From assembly GCA_029246505.1 (NCBI GenBank), contig JAQWNC010000002.1, forward strand, positions 62,001-126,000: a DNA stretch of 64,000 bases, in the 5' to 3' direction. A program made the position numbers and the translations under genes. Of this stretch, positions 18,826 to 27,991 are shown piece after piece. The notes under the pieces were generated by a model, which searched no databases, was not told the origin of the DNA, and saw only the letters and a list, made by a program, of their open reading frames with translations. The number at the start of each line of letters is the position of its first letter. Position 1 is the first letter of the stretch. Source of the DNA: Arenicellaceae bacterium (GTDB lineage Bacteria; Pseudomonadota; Gammaproteobacteria; Arenicellales; Arenicellaceae).

Positions 18826-19686
18826 TTATGTTGTTCTTATCTGCGCACATTTAACCTGATCATAATCGTAGGGCGCTTCAATAGCTTTCTGCTGCGAAGA
18901 AGTAGAACTGGGACCAAGCACCACTTTGCCGTGAGCGAACAGAGTTCGCAATTTCCCGCCAACAAATTTACGACCCAGCACTGTTTTTCTGGCTACCAAT
19001 ATATACGCTCCACCAAGCAACGGCCACCAACGGTTACCCGCTTTTTCAATAGCTTCACTCACGGCGAGGATTCGGGGGGCAATTGAGGTAGGAGCGTATG
19101 CAAACATACTGCTGGCAACTATTTCAAACTCCAGTAAACGTAGCCAGTCGGCAAGGCGAGGATGCCATATGCTCTTCGGATACTTTGATCCACGTAAAGC
19201 CCATTTCCCGATACCCCAATAGTTTGGGCTGATAGTATTGAACCCGGTAAACAATGCGTAGCCTTCCGGTTGTAGTACCCGTTTAATTTCACGTAGAACC
19301 TGGTCAGGTTGTGCACACATCTCAAGTGCATGTGTCACCAATACAGATGACATCGAATCAGTACCAAAAGGTAATGATTCAGGAAGAGCCGAGCAGGTTC
19401 TCAAGTCGCTTTCTTCGAAAGAAACACCCTGTTTGTGCGAGCCGACGACATATAAATAAGGGAAATCTCGATTTGCCGCTAACACTGCCGCATTTCTTGC
19501 CGATAAATCCGAACCCATACTGAGTACATGGGGGCCTGGCAAGTATTTTAGATGCTGATCAATCGCGCCAGCTTCACGAGCCCAATAATATTCTCCAGCA
19601 GGCGTTTCCAACCAACGATCGAATTTATATTTAGCTGCGTCGACACCCGGATTGGCGGCAGAATTAGTGCTAATGGTAAAACTCAT
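18826..19686 (-). CDS. SAM-dependent methyltransferase (YafS-like)
   Basis: The 286-residue class I methyltransferase is of the Methyltransf_11 type. LPGPHVLSMGSDLSA near residues 50-64 corresponds to motif I (weakly conserved), and SVLVTHALEMCAQPDQVLREIKRVL near 117-141 to motif IV/post-IV. PEGYALFTGFN precedes a C-terminal extension. Position next to rnhA-dnaQ matches E. coli yafS, whose substrate is not established. The start lies one base from the rimI stop codon, implying coupling. Confidence 0.82.
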   Translation of the reverse strand: MSFTISTNSAANPGVDAAKYKFDRWLETPAGEYYWAREAGAIDQHLKYLPGPHVLSMGSDLSARNAAVLAANRDFPYLYVVGSHKQGVSFEESDLRTCSALPESLPFGTDSMSSVLVTHALEMCAQPDQVLREIKRVLQPEGYALFTGFNTISPNYWGIGKWALRGSKYPKSIWHPRLADWLRLLEFEIVASSMFAYAPTSIAPRILAVSEAIEKAGNRWWPLLGGAYILVARKTVLGRKFVGGKLRTLFAHGKVVLGPSSTSSQQKAIEAPYDYDQVKCAQIRTT

Positions 19687-19687
19687 C

Positions 19688-20140
19688 TTATAAATTTCTC
19701 GACATCAGAATCGCATCACAACGCCCATTATTACGCTGATAGTAATCCTTTCGTATACCGTTAGATTCAAATAAATCCCTAGTGTACAGCGCAATCGCAG
19801 CCAAGTTATCACTTGCAACCTCAAGATACACACGTTTAACCCGGCTTGTTTCGAGCATCTCCAGAAAATGACTCAGTAGCAGCGAAGCACAGCCTTGATT
19901 CTCCTGTTCAACAGCAGTCACCAGGTTTAAAATTTCGGCTTCATCCAATATTTTCTGGTACACGAGGTAGCCGGTAATTTGACCATCTTGTTCACCCAAT
20001 AGAACATGTGCAGAATTATCAAGCTGCTTACTAAAAAACTCTCTCGACCAAGGATTTACATGTGCTTTTTGTTCAATTTCCAGGATTCGAACGAGGTCGT
20101 TTGAATCGAAACTTCGAACAAGAAATTTTTTACTCACCAC
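19688..20140 (-). CDS. rimI: Ribosomal protein S18 alanine N-acetyltransferase
   Basis: The 150-residue GNAT-family protein (E. coli RimI 148) has the RimI signature IEQKAHVNPWSREFFSKQL near residues 21-40. The acetyl-CoA loop is present in degenerate form as EQENQGCASLLL near 99-110 (usual RxxGxG/A). The catalytic region EVASDNLAAIALYTRDLFE near 125-143 follows. It acetylates the S18 N-terminus. The Q-x-x-x-G-C loop lacks the usual Arg. Confidence 0.9.
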   Translation of the reverse strand: MVSKKFLVRSFDSNDLVRILEIEQKAHVNPWSREFFSKQLDNSAHVLLGEQDGQITGYLVYQKILDEAEILNLVTAVEQENQGCASLLLSHFLEMLETSRVKRVYLEVASDNLAAIALYTRDLFESNGIRKDYYQRNNGRCDAILMSRNL

Positions 20141-20186
20141 TAGTTATGTCTACTAAATTATACACACCAAGCACTAAACACAAAGA

Positions 20187-21005
20187 CTAGTTTACAGAGG
20201 CCGTTGAGGGGATAGTTTCAGAAGTCTCAGAAACGAGTGTTTTTGCCAGCAGGAGATCATTCCATACATGCTTCTTTTGCTGAGGCTCACGTAAAACGTC
20301 AGTCGGATGATAGGTCACTATGCAGGGTATATCCGTGCTCGCTAACTGATAAATTTTACCTCTCAATTTATCGATAGGCATATCATTTTGTAGCAATTCA
20401 CGTATCGCGATGTCCCCTAGCGCGACCACTACATCGGGCTGCACTATTCTGATTTCGCGATACAAAAAGGCACGGCAAGTATCGATCTCTTTAGATTTTG
20501 GGTCACGATTTCCAGGCGGATGGCACTTCAATACATTGCTAACGTAAACATCTTGCTTGGATACACCAAGTGCCCTAAAAATGTTGCCCAATAATTGCCC
20601 TGCCCGGCCAACAAATGGCTCACCTTGCCGATCTTCCTCAGCCCCAGGAGCTTCGCCGATGAATAACCACTTTGCACTTGAGTTTCCAACCCCAGGGATG
20701 ACATGGGAGCGCGTATCATACAGCTCGCAACTTCGACATGCCATGACTTCAACCCTCAGCATGTCCATACTGTCGGTACTATCTGAAATCTGCGTGGCCT
20801 TCACGTCGGTTTCCGTCTGGTGTCTTTGAGTCGCCGATGATCCAGCCAGCGTGGTCTGTTTAGGACCATCAGAAGCCAATTCGTCGGGGTTAATAGTACC
20901 GCTGAGAACGGTATCTATACCAAAATCAGCAGGTGCAGTTAACTTTCTACTGTTTCGAACCCAGATTTCGATACCCATTTCAGCCAACAATTGGGCTCTA
21001 TCCAT
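20187..21005 (-). CDS. Family 4 uracil-DNA glycosylase (4Fe-4S)
   Basis: The 272-residue enzyme removes uracil from DNA. Cluster cysteines C90, C93, C161 and C177 are all present with the spacing of UDG family 4. Motif GEAPGAEEDRQGEPFVGRAGQ (residues 118-138) and the catalytic-side motif TYHPTDVLR near 240 are canonical. The N-terminal MDRAQLLAEMGIEIWV is a common addition in gammaproteobacterial members. It lies just upstream of rimI on the same strand (46 bases), forming a repair and housekeeping operon. Confidence 0.94.
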   Translation of the reverse strand: MDRAQLLAEMGIEIWVRNSRKLTAPADFGIDTVLSGTINPDELASDGPKQTTLAGSSATQRHQTETDVKATQISDSTDSMDMLRVEVMACRSCELYDTRSHVIPGVGNSSAKWLFIGEAPGAEEDRQGEPFVGRAGQLLGNIFRALGVSKQDVYVSNVLKCHPPGNRDPKSKEIDTCRAFLYREIRIVQPDVVVALGDIAIRELLQNDMPIDKLRGKIYQLASTDIPCIVTYHPTDVLREPQQKKHVWNDLLLAKTLVSETSETIPSTASVN

Positions 21006-21043
21006 AATGTTTCACTATATTCATTGGCACATCAGAATTCCCG

Positions 21044-22591
21044 CTAAACCAAAATTTCGTTTTGTGGATGAAAACGCATTTCGCTATTAGCAAGTTTATT
21101 TAATGCGGCAACATAGGCCTTTGCTGATGCTACAACGATATCTGTGTCAGACCCTAGGCCATTTACAATTCTTGAACCATCTTTTAGGCGAACAGTTACC
21201 TCACCTAGCGAATCAGTACCACTGGTTATGTTGTTTACTGAATATAGTAATAGTGAAGCTTTCGCACCTAACATAGATTTTATCGCCTTGAATGACGCAT
21301 CAACGGGTCCATCACCCGTAGCATTACCATTTAGCACCGTATCGCCATCAGTGATAGCGACCTTGGCACTGGAACTTTTACCCATTGTTGAATTGGCACT
21401 AAGAGAGATCAAACGATACTTATCCTGATAGTTTTTCGTAATTTCTTCACTTATAAGTGCCTGTAAATCATCATCGAAAACTTCGTGCTTTTTGTCTGCC
21501 AATTCTTTAAATCTTCCGAATGCAGATTTTAATTCCTCATCGCTGGAAAACTCGAAGCCCAATTCCCTCAGTCGGGTTTTAAATGCATTCCGCCCAGAAT
21601 GTTTACCCAAAACCATTTTATTGGTATCCCAACCAACATCCTCAGCTCGCATAATCTCATAAGTCTCGCGCTTTTTGATAACGCCGTCTTGATGAATACC
21701 TGACTCATGCGCGAACGCATTTGCTCCAACTATTGCCTTATTCGGTTGCACCGGAAAACCAGTAATGCTCGAAACCAGACGACTCGCAGACATTATTTCT
21801 TTGGTATTGATACGTGTGTCGACCGGGAAAATGTCCTGTCGGGTACGAACAGCCATAACAACCTCCTCCAGTGAGGCGTTTCCTGCCCGCTCACCCAAAC
21901 CATTAATCGTGCACTCAATCTGGCGGGCTCCTTTAAGAACAGCCTGCAGCGAATTACTGACGGATAAGCCTAAATCATCATGACAATGAACCGAAAATAT
22001 TGCTTTATCTGAATTAGGTACACGTTCAATTAAATTCGCTATAGATTGCGCAAATTCCTCTGGCCATGCATAGCCCACCGTATCCGGAATATTGATCGTA
22101 GTAGCTCCGGCATGAATCGCTGTTTCCACGGCCCGGCAAAGGAAGTCAGGCTCAGTACGACTGGCATCTTCAGGCGAAAACTCAACGTCATCGGTATGAT
22201 TTCGAGCCAGACTCACGGCAAATGTTATTTGCTCTAGCACTTGATCCGAGGTCATGCGCAACTTTTCCTTCATATGAATCGGAGAAGTTGCAAGAAAGGT
22301 ATGTATACGACTAGCGTTTGCTGGCTTAACCGCCTCTGCGGCACGTTCGATGTCCCCCACCGTTGCTCGAGCCAGGCCACACACACGGCTATCCTTGATC
22401 GCCTCAGCCACTGCTTTAACAGATTCAAAGTCTCCCTGGCTTGCGATCGGAAAACCTGCTTCAATTATATCAACGCGCATCTTTTCCAACACACGGGCGA
22501 TACGCACTTTGTCATTCAGGTTCATTGATGCGCCAGGGCTTTGTTCGCCGTCACGTAAGGTCGTATCAAATATTATTAAGTGTTCGCTCAT
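21044..22591 (-). CDS. leuA: 2-isopropylmalate synthase
   Basis: The 515-residue enzyme condenses acetyl-CoA with 2-oxoisovalerate in leucine synthesis. The start at 22591 ([20 protein letters not shown]) is chosen because AGAGAG lies five bases upstream and it matches the E. coli N-terminus; an upstream in-frame ATG at 22612 would add seven residues. The TIM-barrel metal motif VHCHDDLGL lies near 200. The C-terminal LeuA allosteric domain (from about 385) carries the leucine feedback site. No Leu-rich leader peptide was seen in the 220 bases upstream. It is a type 1 (long) LeuA. Confidence 0.97.
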   Translation of the reverse strand: MSEHLIIFDTTLRDGEQSPGASMNLNDKVRIARVLEKMRVDIIEAGFPIASQGDFESVKAVAEAIKDSRVCGLARATVGDIERAAEAVKPANASRIHTFLATSPIHMKEKLRMTSDQVLEQITFAVSLARNHTDDVEFSPEDASRTEPDFLCRAVETAIHAGATTINIPDTVGYAWPEEFAQSIANLIERVPNSDKAIFSVHCHDDLGLSVSNSLQAVLKGARQIECTINGLGERAGNASLEEVVMAVRTRQDIFPVDTRINTKEIMSASRLVSSITGFPVQPNKAIVGANAFAHESGIHQDGVIKKRETYEIMRAEDVGWDTNKMVLGKHSGRNAFKTRLRELGFEFSSDEELKSAFGRFKELADKKHEVFDDDLQALISEEITKNYQDKYRLISLSANSTMGKSSSAKVAITDGDTVLNGNATGDGPVDASFKAIKSMLGAKASLLLYSVNNITSGTDSLGEVTVRLKDGSRIVNGLGSDTDIVVASAKAYVAALNKLANSEMRFHPQNEILV

Positions 22592-22841
22592 TGTTCTCTC
22601 TGTACTCGACATCTAGCTATCGGTGGCTTCCAGCGCATCTGTAACCCAAAACCGTGTGTCGAATATGCTCTTAAAAAACTAAGTTTACAATTCTCGCATG
22701 GTGCCAATAAATCATCTACTAATCATAAATATATCGTGATAATTTTTAATAGCAGTAAGGCTTATTCGTACTAAGATTTAATCTCATTAGTAAAAGCTAA
22801 TTCGAACGTTTGCAAGCGGATATATGTCAAAAGTTTATTAT

Positions 22842-23831
22842 TTATTGATGCCTATATATTTTGGTAGATGGCATTGACTGTTTCACTTTCTCTTCACAGT
22901 AATCCAACAACAATTCAGTAACTTTTTCGGTATAACCGTGTTGGCCCTCGCGGGCCTGTATACCGGAAGCAAATAGCCAATGCCCCGGGTAAAGCTTGGC
23001 TAATATCTTGAAAAAACCGTCTGGTAGGCGAAATGAGCCAAGACTCACCGAATGTAAGGCTTCACAATCGAGTTGTTCCACCATTCTCTGAATCAAGTTT
23101 TCATAACCCTGTTCAAATTCTGCATACCAGATCAATGGGTCTAATCGTGCTGCGACCTTCCAGCCCGCTTGTTGTAATTTATACATCGCATCCAGGCGTT
23201 TTTCGATCGATGGTGCGCGCTCTTCAATATTGCTTGCTATTGCATCGCTATTTAGACTGAACGCAATAACTACATTGTCCAATGGCTGCATTTGCAATAA
23301 AGCCCTAATTTGAGTGCTCTTGGTGCGCAATTCAAGAATGGCATTAGGCCATTGAGAAAATTTTGGGATAAAAAACTCAGCAAAGCCAGTAATTGGCTCA
23401 AAGGCCAAACTGTCACAGTCGTATCCAGAGTAAAACCAAACCTCACTATCACCAGCGGCCTCTACGGTAGCGTCAATGTCTTTAACAAAGTCTTCAAAAT
23501 TGACGAATACTAAATAGTTTGCTGAGCGATACATACCCTGCAAAAAACAATAGCGACAATCGTAAACACAATTAAGCATGTGCGAAAAATAGTAATGCTG
23601 CTCACCACCGGTTCCATAAGCTGGCGGTGCCGAGTGTATCCTAGTGCCATGTTTTTCCGCGATAATCAAAGACGGATTCTGTTTTTGTAAGCGAAAATTT
23701 TGTCCACGTGGATTAAACACTTCCTGGTGGCGCTCCAAATACAGATGCGGCTTGCCTGAATAATGTTCCAATAATTTTGCCGTTCGCGCATGGTGACGAA
23801 CCGCCTCTTCTATGTAAACTTGGGTAACCAT
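22842..23831 (-). CDS. Spore photoproduct lyase-like radical SAM protein
   Basis: The 329-residue protein has the radical SAM cluster motif C88-x3-C92-x2-C95 (NCVYDCRYCFLQG) followed by MYRSANYLVFVNFEDF, which closely resembles the SplB family. It has IERLDAMYKLQQAGW- and RLDPLIWY-type segments later. SPL repairs the thymine spore photoproduct in spore formers. The organism here is an apparent non-sporulating Gram-negative, so the role is likely a different DNA or nucleotide modification chemistry. Its ATG follows the TAA of the phosphorylase-like gene with no base between, indicating a dedicated pair. Confidence 0.87.
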   Translation of the reverse strand: MVTQVYIEEAVRHHARTAKLLEHYSGKPHLYLERHQEVFNPRGQNFRLQKQNPSLIIAEKHGTRIHSAPPAYGTGGEQHYYFSHMLNCVYDCRYCFLQGMYRSANYLVFVNFEDFVKDIDATVEAAGDSEVWFYSGYDCDSLAFEPITGFAEFFIPKFSQWPNAILELRTKSTQIRALLQMQPLDNVVIAFSLNSDAIASNIEERAPSIEKRLDAMYKLQQAGWKVAARLDPLIWYAEFEQGYENLIQRMVEQLDCEALHSVSLGSFRLPDGFFKILAKLYPGHWLFASGIQAREGQHGYTEKVTELLLDYCEEKVKQSMPSTKIYRHQ

Positions 23832-24662
23832 TTAGGGCTTTCGTTCCAAAGATATTGGCTTACTAAGTAGCTCAGACTCCATCCAATCCAGAAAATCTGT
23901 GGTCGATTTATGCGAATCCAGCGTTTGACGCAAGCTATCTATAGACCACCCAACTGCAGACCAGCGCCGCTTGAGTTCGCGCCAACGATGTTCTTGAGCG
24001 CTGGAAATACGCCTTAACTTACCCAAATTAAAACCCTCTCGACTTGTCTTAGACTTGGGCATTGTTTTATCTACACCTAATCCTAGGGAATCGAAAATTT
24101 GTTGAAGCCTCGTAAGCACAGTCTCTGTAGCCGCCTCTATAATCTCCATTAGCCTTAGCTCATCCAAATCATCAGATCGCTCTATAGCGTTATCACTCAC
24201 GATTTTAATACTATGAATACGTTCTCGCTCTGTGACTCGTAACGCGGCTTGAATAAACCCCGAAGCTTCCATGTCGTAGAAATTCAGATCAGAACATTCC
24301 ACCTCAGCTCGTTCAACGGTACAAATAGTGCCCGGGGATATACCGTTTACAAGAATTGGAATGAACCAGGTTTGCCCTGATTTACCATCTTCAATCTTGT
24401 TCGCAATGACTACACTACCGACCTCTGCAGTTTTATGCCCAGCCGACCCAATGTTTACCCATAAAGAAGCAGCACCATATGCGCCGTATAGCCAACTAGT
24501 TGCCATAGCCATATTCAACGAACCGGTGCCCGTAACTATCAAACGATAGCGGTCATTCACATAACACCGCCAGGGTGCAGAATCCTGAAGCGCCCTTAAC
24601 TTCAATACTTGGCGAATTGACTTCGCTTCAGCATTTAGGGCCACAAGAATGTTAATCATCAA
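23832..24662 (-). CDS. Nucleoside phosphorylase-superfamily protein
   Basis: The 276-residue protein has a purine and uridine phosphorylase fold: VTGTGSLNMAMATSWLYG near residues 44-61, WVNIGSAGHKTAEVGSVV near 68-85, the active-site YDMEASGF near 133-140, and KIVSDNA near 155. These match the MTA/SAH nucleosidase and phosphorylase families. A C-terminal extension (about 205-276), basic and helical, is not typical of nucleosidases. Coupled to the SplB-like gene, it could act on the radical SAM by-product (5'-deoxyadenosine) or on a damaged nucleoside; this is inference. Confidence 0.8.
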   Translation of the reverse strand: MMINILVALNAEAKSIRQVLKLRALQDSAPWRCYVNDRYRLIVTGTGSLNMAMATSWLYGAYGAASLWVNIGSAGHKTAEVGSVVIANKIEDGKSGQTWFIPILVNGISPGTICTVERAEVECSDLNFYDMEASGFIQAALRVTERERIHSIKIVSDNAIERSDDLDELRLMEIIEAATETVLTRLQQIFDSLGLGVDKTMPKSKTSREGFNLGKLRRISSAQEHRWRELKRRWSAVGWSIDSLRQTLDSHKSTTDFLDWMESELLSKPISLERKP

Positions 24663-24715
24663 CCAAGTAGTTGGAATAAAACTGAATTGATAGTTAATTT
24701 ACTATTCATTCAAAT

Positions 24716-25543
24716 TTACAAATCAGATATTAGTTTAGAATCAGATTGCATTATATCGAGCCATGCTAGAAGCTCAGTATTCTCACGCTTCAATGCGCCT
24801 AGGCGAAGTATTCGTAACTTTTCGTTAAGTATAGTTTTGACGGCTTTAATCTGATCCTCGTCCATAGAGTGGATTTTTAACAGTTTACAAAGTGATTGCA
24901 CGCGAAATCGATCCATACCCCAATATTTACGCGACAACTGATCTTCATGGCCCCCATATTTTTTTAAACAAGCTTGTTCGACGAAATCGAACTCGTACTC
25001 TAAAGCGATACGTAACCATAGATCATAATCCTCGCAGGCCGGTAGCTGAACATCGAACAAGCCAACATCTGTAAATATATTCCGATGCATAAGAACTGAA
25101 GAAGGAGAAACCGTACATAAAGGCAAACAATTGATAAAAATTGAACCTCCCCGTTTATGATGCCTATTTTTGGGGTTCACTCGAACACCGTTGCGTATCC
25201 ATACTTCTTCCGTGTGCGAAATTAGTCGATGATTGCGTTCTAATCCAGTAAATTGCAAAGCGAGTTTACCAGTTAGCCATTCATCATCAGAATCCAAAAA
25301 AGCGATCCAAGGCTGGGTACTTTCAGTGATACCACGATTGCGTGCAGCGCTAACGCCCATTTTTTTTTGGCGAATATAGCTCACGCTACTTCCGTAATAT
25401 TGGATTGCTGATTCGATATCAATATCAGACCCATCGTCAACAACAATAAGTTGTTCAACTTCTGGCTGGCAAAGAACCGAATCTATAGCGCGACACAACC
25501 ACTTTACACGATTGTATACAGGAATAATGACCGACACTGACAT
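24716..25543 (-). CDS. Family 2 glycosyltransferase
   Basis: The 275-residue GT-A fold protein has SVIIPVYNRVKWLCRAIDSV at the N-terminus, VVDDGSD near residues 34-40, VSAARNRGI near 64-72, the DxD-type metal motif LDSDDEW near 83-89, and the acceptor-side motif CEDYDLWLR near 169-177. It transfers a sugar from a nucleotide donor, probably onto a surface glycan. It stands alone, without a polysaccharide gene cluster around it; the rhamnose genes rfbCD lie 12 kb away. Confidence 0.88.
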   Translation of the reverse strand: MSVSVIIPVYNRVKWLCRAIDSVLCQPEVEQLIVVDDGSDIDIESAIQYYGSSVSYIRQKKMGVSAARNRGITESTQPWIAFLDSDDEWLTGKLALQFTGLERNHRLISHTEEVWIRNGVRVNPKNRHHKRGGSIFINCLPLCTVSPSSVLMHRNIFTDVGLFDVQLPACEDYDLWLRIALEYEFDFVEQACLKKYGGHEDQLSRKYWGMDRFRVQSLCKLLKIHSMDEDQIKAVKTILNEKLRILRLGALKRENTELLAWLDIMQSDSKLISDL

Positions 25544-25684
25544 TAATTTTGATGCTGGTATTAGGCAAATCTAAGGATTTTGATAAATATAGTGGTAGTG
25601 AAAACACCATAATGTTGTGTAAAAACGCAACAAATATTGTTATTTGTTCATTTGTATTAACTTTGATTAACTATCATCAGTAAT

Positions 25685-25830
25685 AGCAAGTTCAACTTGG
25701 TAAGGTAGGTTCAAGTGAATGATTGATAATTGCTTAGCAGTATCACTACTAAGAAGCTTTTGATCTTAACTTACTCTTACTCATACTCAACTCCTCCAGT
25801 GGCTACCGGCGAACCGGTAGCCATTTTTTT
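25685..25830 (+). ncRNA. Candidate small RNA ending at an orphan terminator
   Basis: A perfect terminator at 25800-25830 faces a plus-strand stretch with no gene. A weak promoter (TTGTTC, 18 bases, TAACTA, about 25646-25675) would give an RNA of about 145 bases. Just before the terminator stem is an unpaired pyrimidine-rich run containing CTCCTCC, which could pair with Shine-Dalgarno sequences. Promoter and RNA are inferred; only the terminator is clear. Confidence 0.3.
25800..25830 (+). terminator. Strong orphan Rho-independent terminator
   Basis: A perfect 10-bp stem TGGCTACCGG / CCGGTAGCCA with a CGAA loop is followed by seven T residues. No plus-strand gene lies within 250 bases upstream. 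Read on the minus strand, the same hairpin precedes GGAGGAG and an 11-codon frame (MSKSKLRSKAS), with a perfect TATAAT about 20 bases before the hairpin (25848-25853), so a minus-strand leader role is also possible. Confidence 0.75.
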
Positions 25831-25907
25831 GTTCGTGTGTTTGCCTAATTATAAGCTGATCGATCCAATGCATCATTTATTCACAAATAGAAAAACATCA
25901 GCACATT

Positions 25908-25940
25908 AAAAAAACCGCTGATTTTACCAGCGGCTTTTTG
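25908..25940 (-). terminator. mdh terminator, usable in both directions
   Basis: A CCGCTG / CAGCGG stem is flanked by T runs on either strand (AAAAAAA before, CTTTTT after on the plus strand). It lies about 30 bases past the mdh stop codon. Confidence 0.8.
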
Positions 25941-25969
25941 CCAAATAATTAAAGAAGTACTACATTGAA

Positions 25970-26950
25970 TTAACTCAATAAATCTTCGATAGCAGCTCGC
26001 TCTTCACGAAGTTCGGTTTCAGTTCCATTCATCCGGGCTCGACTGAACGCGTTAACCTCTAAAGCCTGAACTATCGTATATTCACCATCGTTACAGGTAA
26101 CCGGGTATGAGAAAACAATGCCTGGCCCAATATTATAGCTACCATCACTTGGAATACCCATAGATACCCAATCACCCTCCGCAGTGCCCAAAACCCAGGT
26201 TCGCATATGATCTATTGCCGCATTTGCAGCTGAAGCTGCACTAGATGCACCACGTGCATCGATAATAGCCGCTCCACGCTGCTGAACAGTCGGAATGAAA
26301 GCATCATTTAACCAAGCCTCGTCAACCAATTCAGATATTGCCTTTCCTGAAACAGATGCGTGATAAATATCCGGGTATTGTGTTGCTGAGTGATTACCCC
26401 AAATTATCATGCGCTTAATGTCGGTGGTATCAGCGTCTAGCTTTTCAGCTAGCTGCGTAATTGCACGATTATGGTCCAGACGGGTCATTGCAGTAAAATT
26501 AGCAGCCTTTAAGTCAGGAGCGTTACTTTGTGCGATCAATGCATTTGTGTTTGCCGGGTTCCCAACCACTAATACCTTAATATCTCGGCTAGCAACATCA
26601 TTCATAGCTTTACCTTGTACCGAGAAAATTGCAGCATTGGCTTCGAGTAAATCTTTACGTTCCATGCCTGGACCGCGCGGCCGTGCGCCTACTAACAGCG
26701 CATAATCAGCATCTTTAAATGCTACTTCAGGATCATCAGAAGTAACCACTGCCTTAAGCAATGGAAACGCACAGTCCTGTAACTCCATAACCACCCCGTT
26801 TAACGCGTTCATCGCAGGGGGTATTTCTAACAATTGAAGAATTATTGGTTGATCGGACCCCAACATCGAACCAGACGCGATTCTGAATAATAGAGCATAA
26901 GATATTTGGCCTGCCGCGCCAGTGACGGCAACACGAACTGGCTCCTTCAT
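25970..26950 (-). CDS. mdh: Malate dehydrogenase
   Basis: The 326-residue NAD-dependent enzyme interconverts malate and oxaloacetate in the TCA cycle. NAD-binding [17 protein letters not shown] is at residues 11-27, [18 protein letters not shown] near 91-108, NPANTNA near 130, and the catalytic His is in [12 protein letters not shown] near 183-194. This is the cytosolic-type (LDH-like) Mdh, not the E. coli 312-residue form. It has its own terminator and is a single-gene unit. Confidence 0.97.
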   Translation of the reverse strand: MKEPVRVAVTGAAGQISYALLFRIASGSMLGSDQPIILQLLEIPPAMNALNGVVMELQDCAFPLLKAVVTSDDPEVAFKDADYALLVGARPRGPGMERKDLLEANAAIFSVQGKAMNDVASRDIKVLVVGNPANTNALIAQSNAPDLKAANFTAMTRLDHNRAITQLAEKLDADTTDIKRMIIWGNHSATQYPDIYHASVSGKAISELVDEAWLNDAFIPTVQQRGAAIIDARGASSAASAANAAIDHMRTWVLGTAEGDWVSMGIPSDGSYNIGPGIVFSYPVTCNDGEYTIVQALEVNAFSRARMNGTETELREERAAIEDLLS

Positions 26951-27112
26951 ATAACTAACCTCGGAGATTTAAGATTGCATGGATTTACGGAAACTTGAAA
27001 GTGTAACCGTAATTGCCACGGCAATTTAATAGTGGAATGAAAGCGTGAGTTTAACCAAATTTATTACTGCTCGCTATCCACCATTGCAGTATCTAACAGT
27101 TTTAAATATTGG

Positions 27113-27898
27113 TTAGGGGTTTGAGTTTAGCAAAGTGCTTAAGAGGACACTTTCTTTTTTAACCTGCCCATCACTTTCAAGCATATCCACCAAAACATAT
27201 GCCAAATCCCTATAGATTCTGAAATGTCGTTCATCTGCTTTGAGCGCCGCTAACTGACGTTCGATAAGAGCAACATCACCGAGAGCAACCGGGCCAGTTA
27301 ACGCATTAGTAGCCCGATAAGAGGTACGCTGTGATTTGTAGCTTTCGCTGCAGAAAAATATCTGCTTACAAGCCGTTAAATCAATATCCTTTGCGAGCTG
27401 CCGTGTGCACTCGATAAGCAAATCATTAGCCATCGCTAGTATCATCTTTCGTAAGCTAGCCGCACGCAGATTCTCTTTATGCTTCCTCCTATCGCTTAGG
27501 ACTGCGCCAATCGAACGCTGCTCGCCTAAAAATTCCTCCAGAACCTCTATTTTGGTCACCCCATCGACCAAACGGCTAACAATCACGCCAAAATTTCCTC
27601 TTAAATCAGCGCTGCTAACCTCAGTATCTTCGACCGTATCATGAAGCAGCCCGGCTATCAGTGCATAAGTATCAAGCCGCAATTTATGCAGTAAACTTGC
27701 CATAGCCATAGTGTGATTTAAATAATCTTCACCGGAAGCTCGGTACTGCCCGTAACGGGCCTTTCAAGTACACTCCAGTCCGATGCGTATGCGTGCTTGT
27801 TCGATCCCTGAATACCCTTCTGCAGCCGATGCGAGCGAACGCTCACTATGGCCGGCAGTACTATCCACGATAGCCGATTGTATTGCCAGTTGTACCAT
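27113..27898 (-). pseudogene. Broken RelA/SpoT-type HD-domain gene
   Basis: From ATG at 27898 the frame runs 44 codons (ending IEQARIRIGLECT), meets TGA at 27764-27766, then continues in the same frame (KARYGQYRASGEDYLNH, LHKLRLDTYALIAGLLHDTV, LVDGVTKIEVLEEF) to a stop at 27113. The second part is the (p)ppGpp hydrolase-type HD domain of RelA/SpoT proteins. In the usual pattern ARExAHxGQxRxSGExY the TGA falls at an Arg, so CGA to TGA is likely. After about residue 168 the expected RVILIKLADRxHNMRT is missing and an unrelated tail follows (about 90 residues). The catalytic synthetase, TGS and ACT domains are absent. A product starting at the Met of MAMASLLHKL (27709) remains possible. Confidence 0.7.
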
Positions 27899-27991
27899 TT
27901 AATAATATTCAACTATATAACTCACTCTTGTCTAAAAATATCTACCCATACGCGCTACAATTCAAACGCCGAGACCAATGAAAATAGAATT

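Noticed and set aside
22613-22841. Leucine attenuation leader before leuA
   Set aside because: Small frames in this stretch contain no run of Leu codons, and no terminator/antiterminator pair was seen.
27764-27766. TGA in the RelA/SpoT-type frame as a selenocysteine codon
   Set aside because: The family has Arg, not Cys, at this position, and no selenocysteine insertion hairpin is evident just after the TGA; a CGA to TGA mutation explains it.
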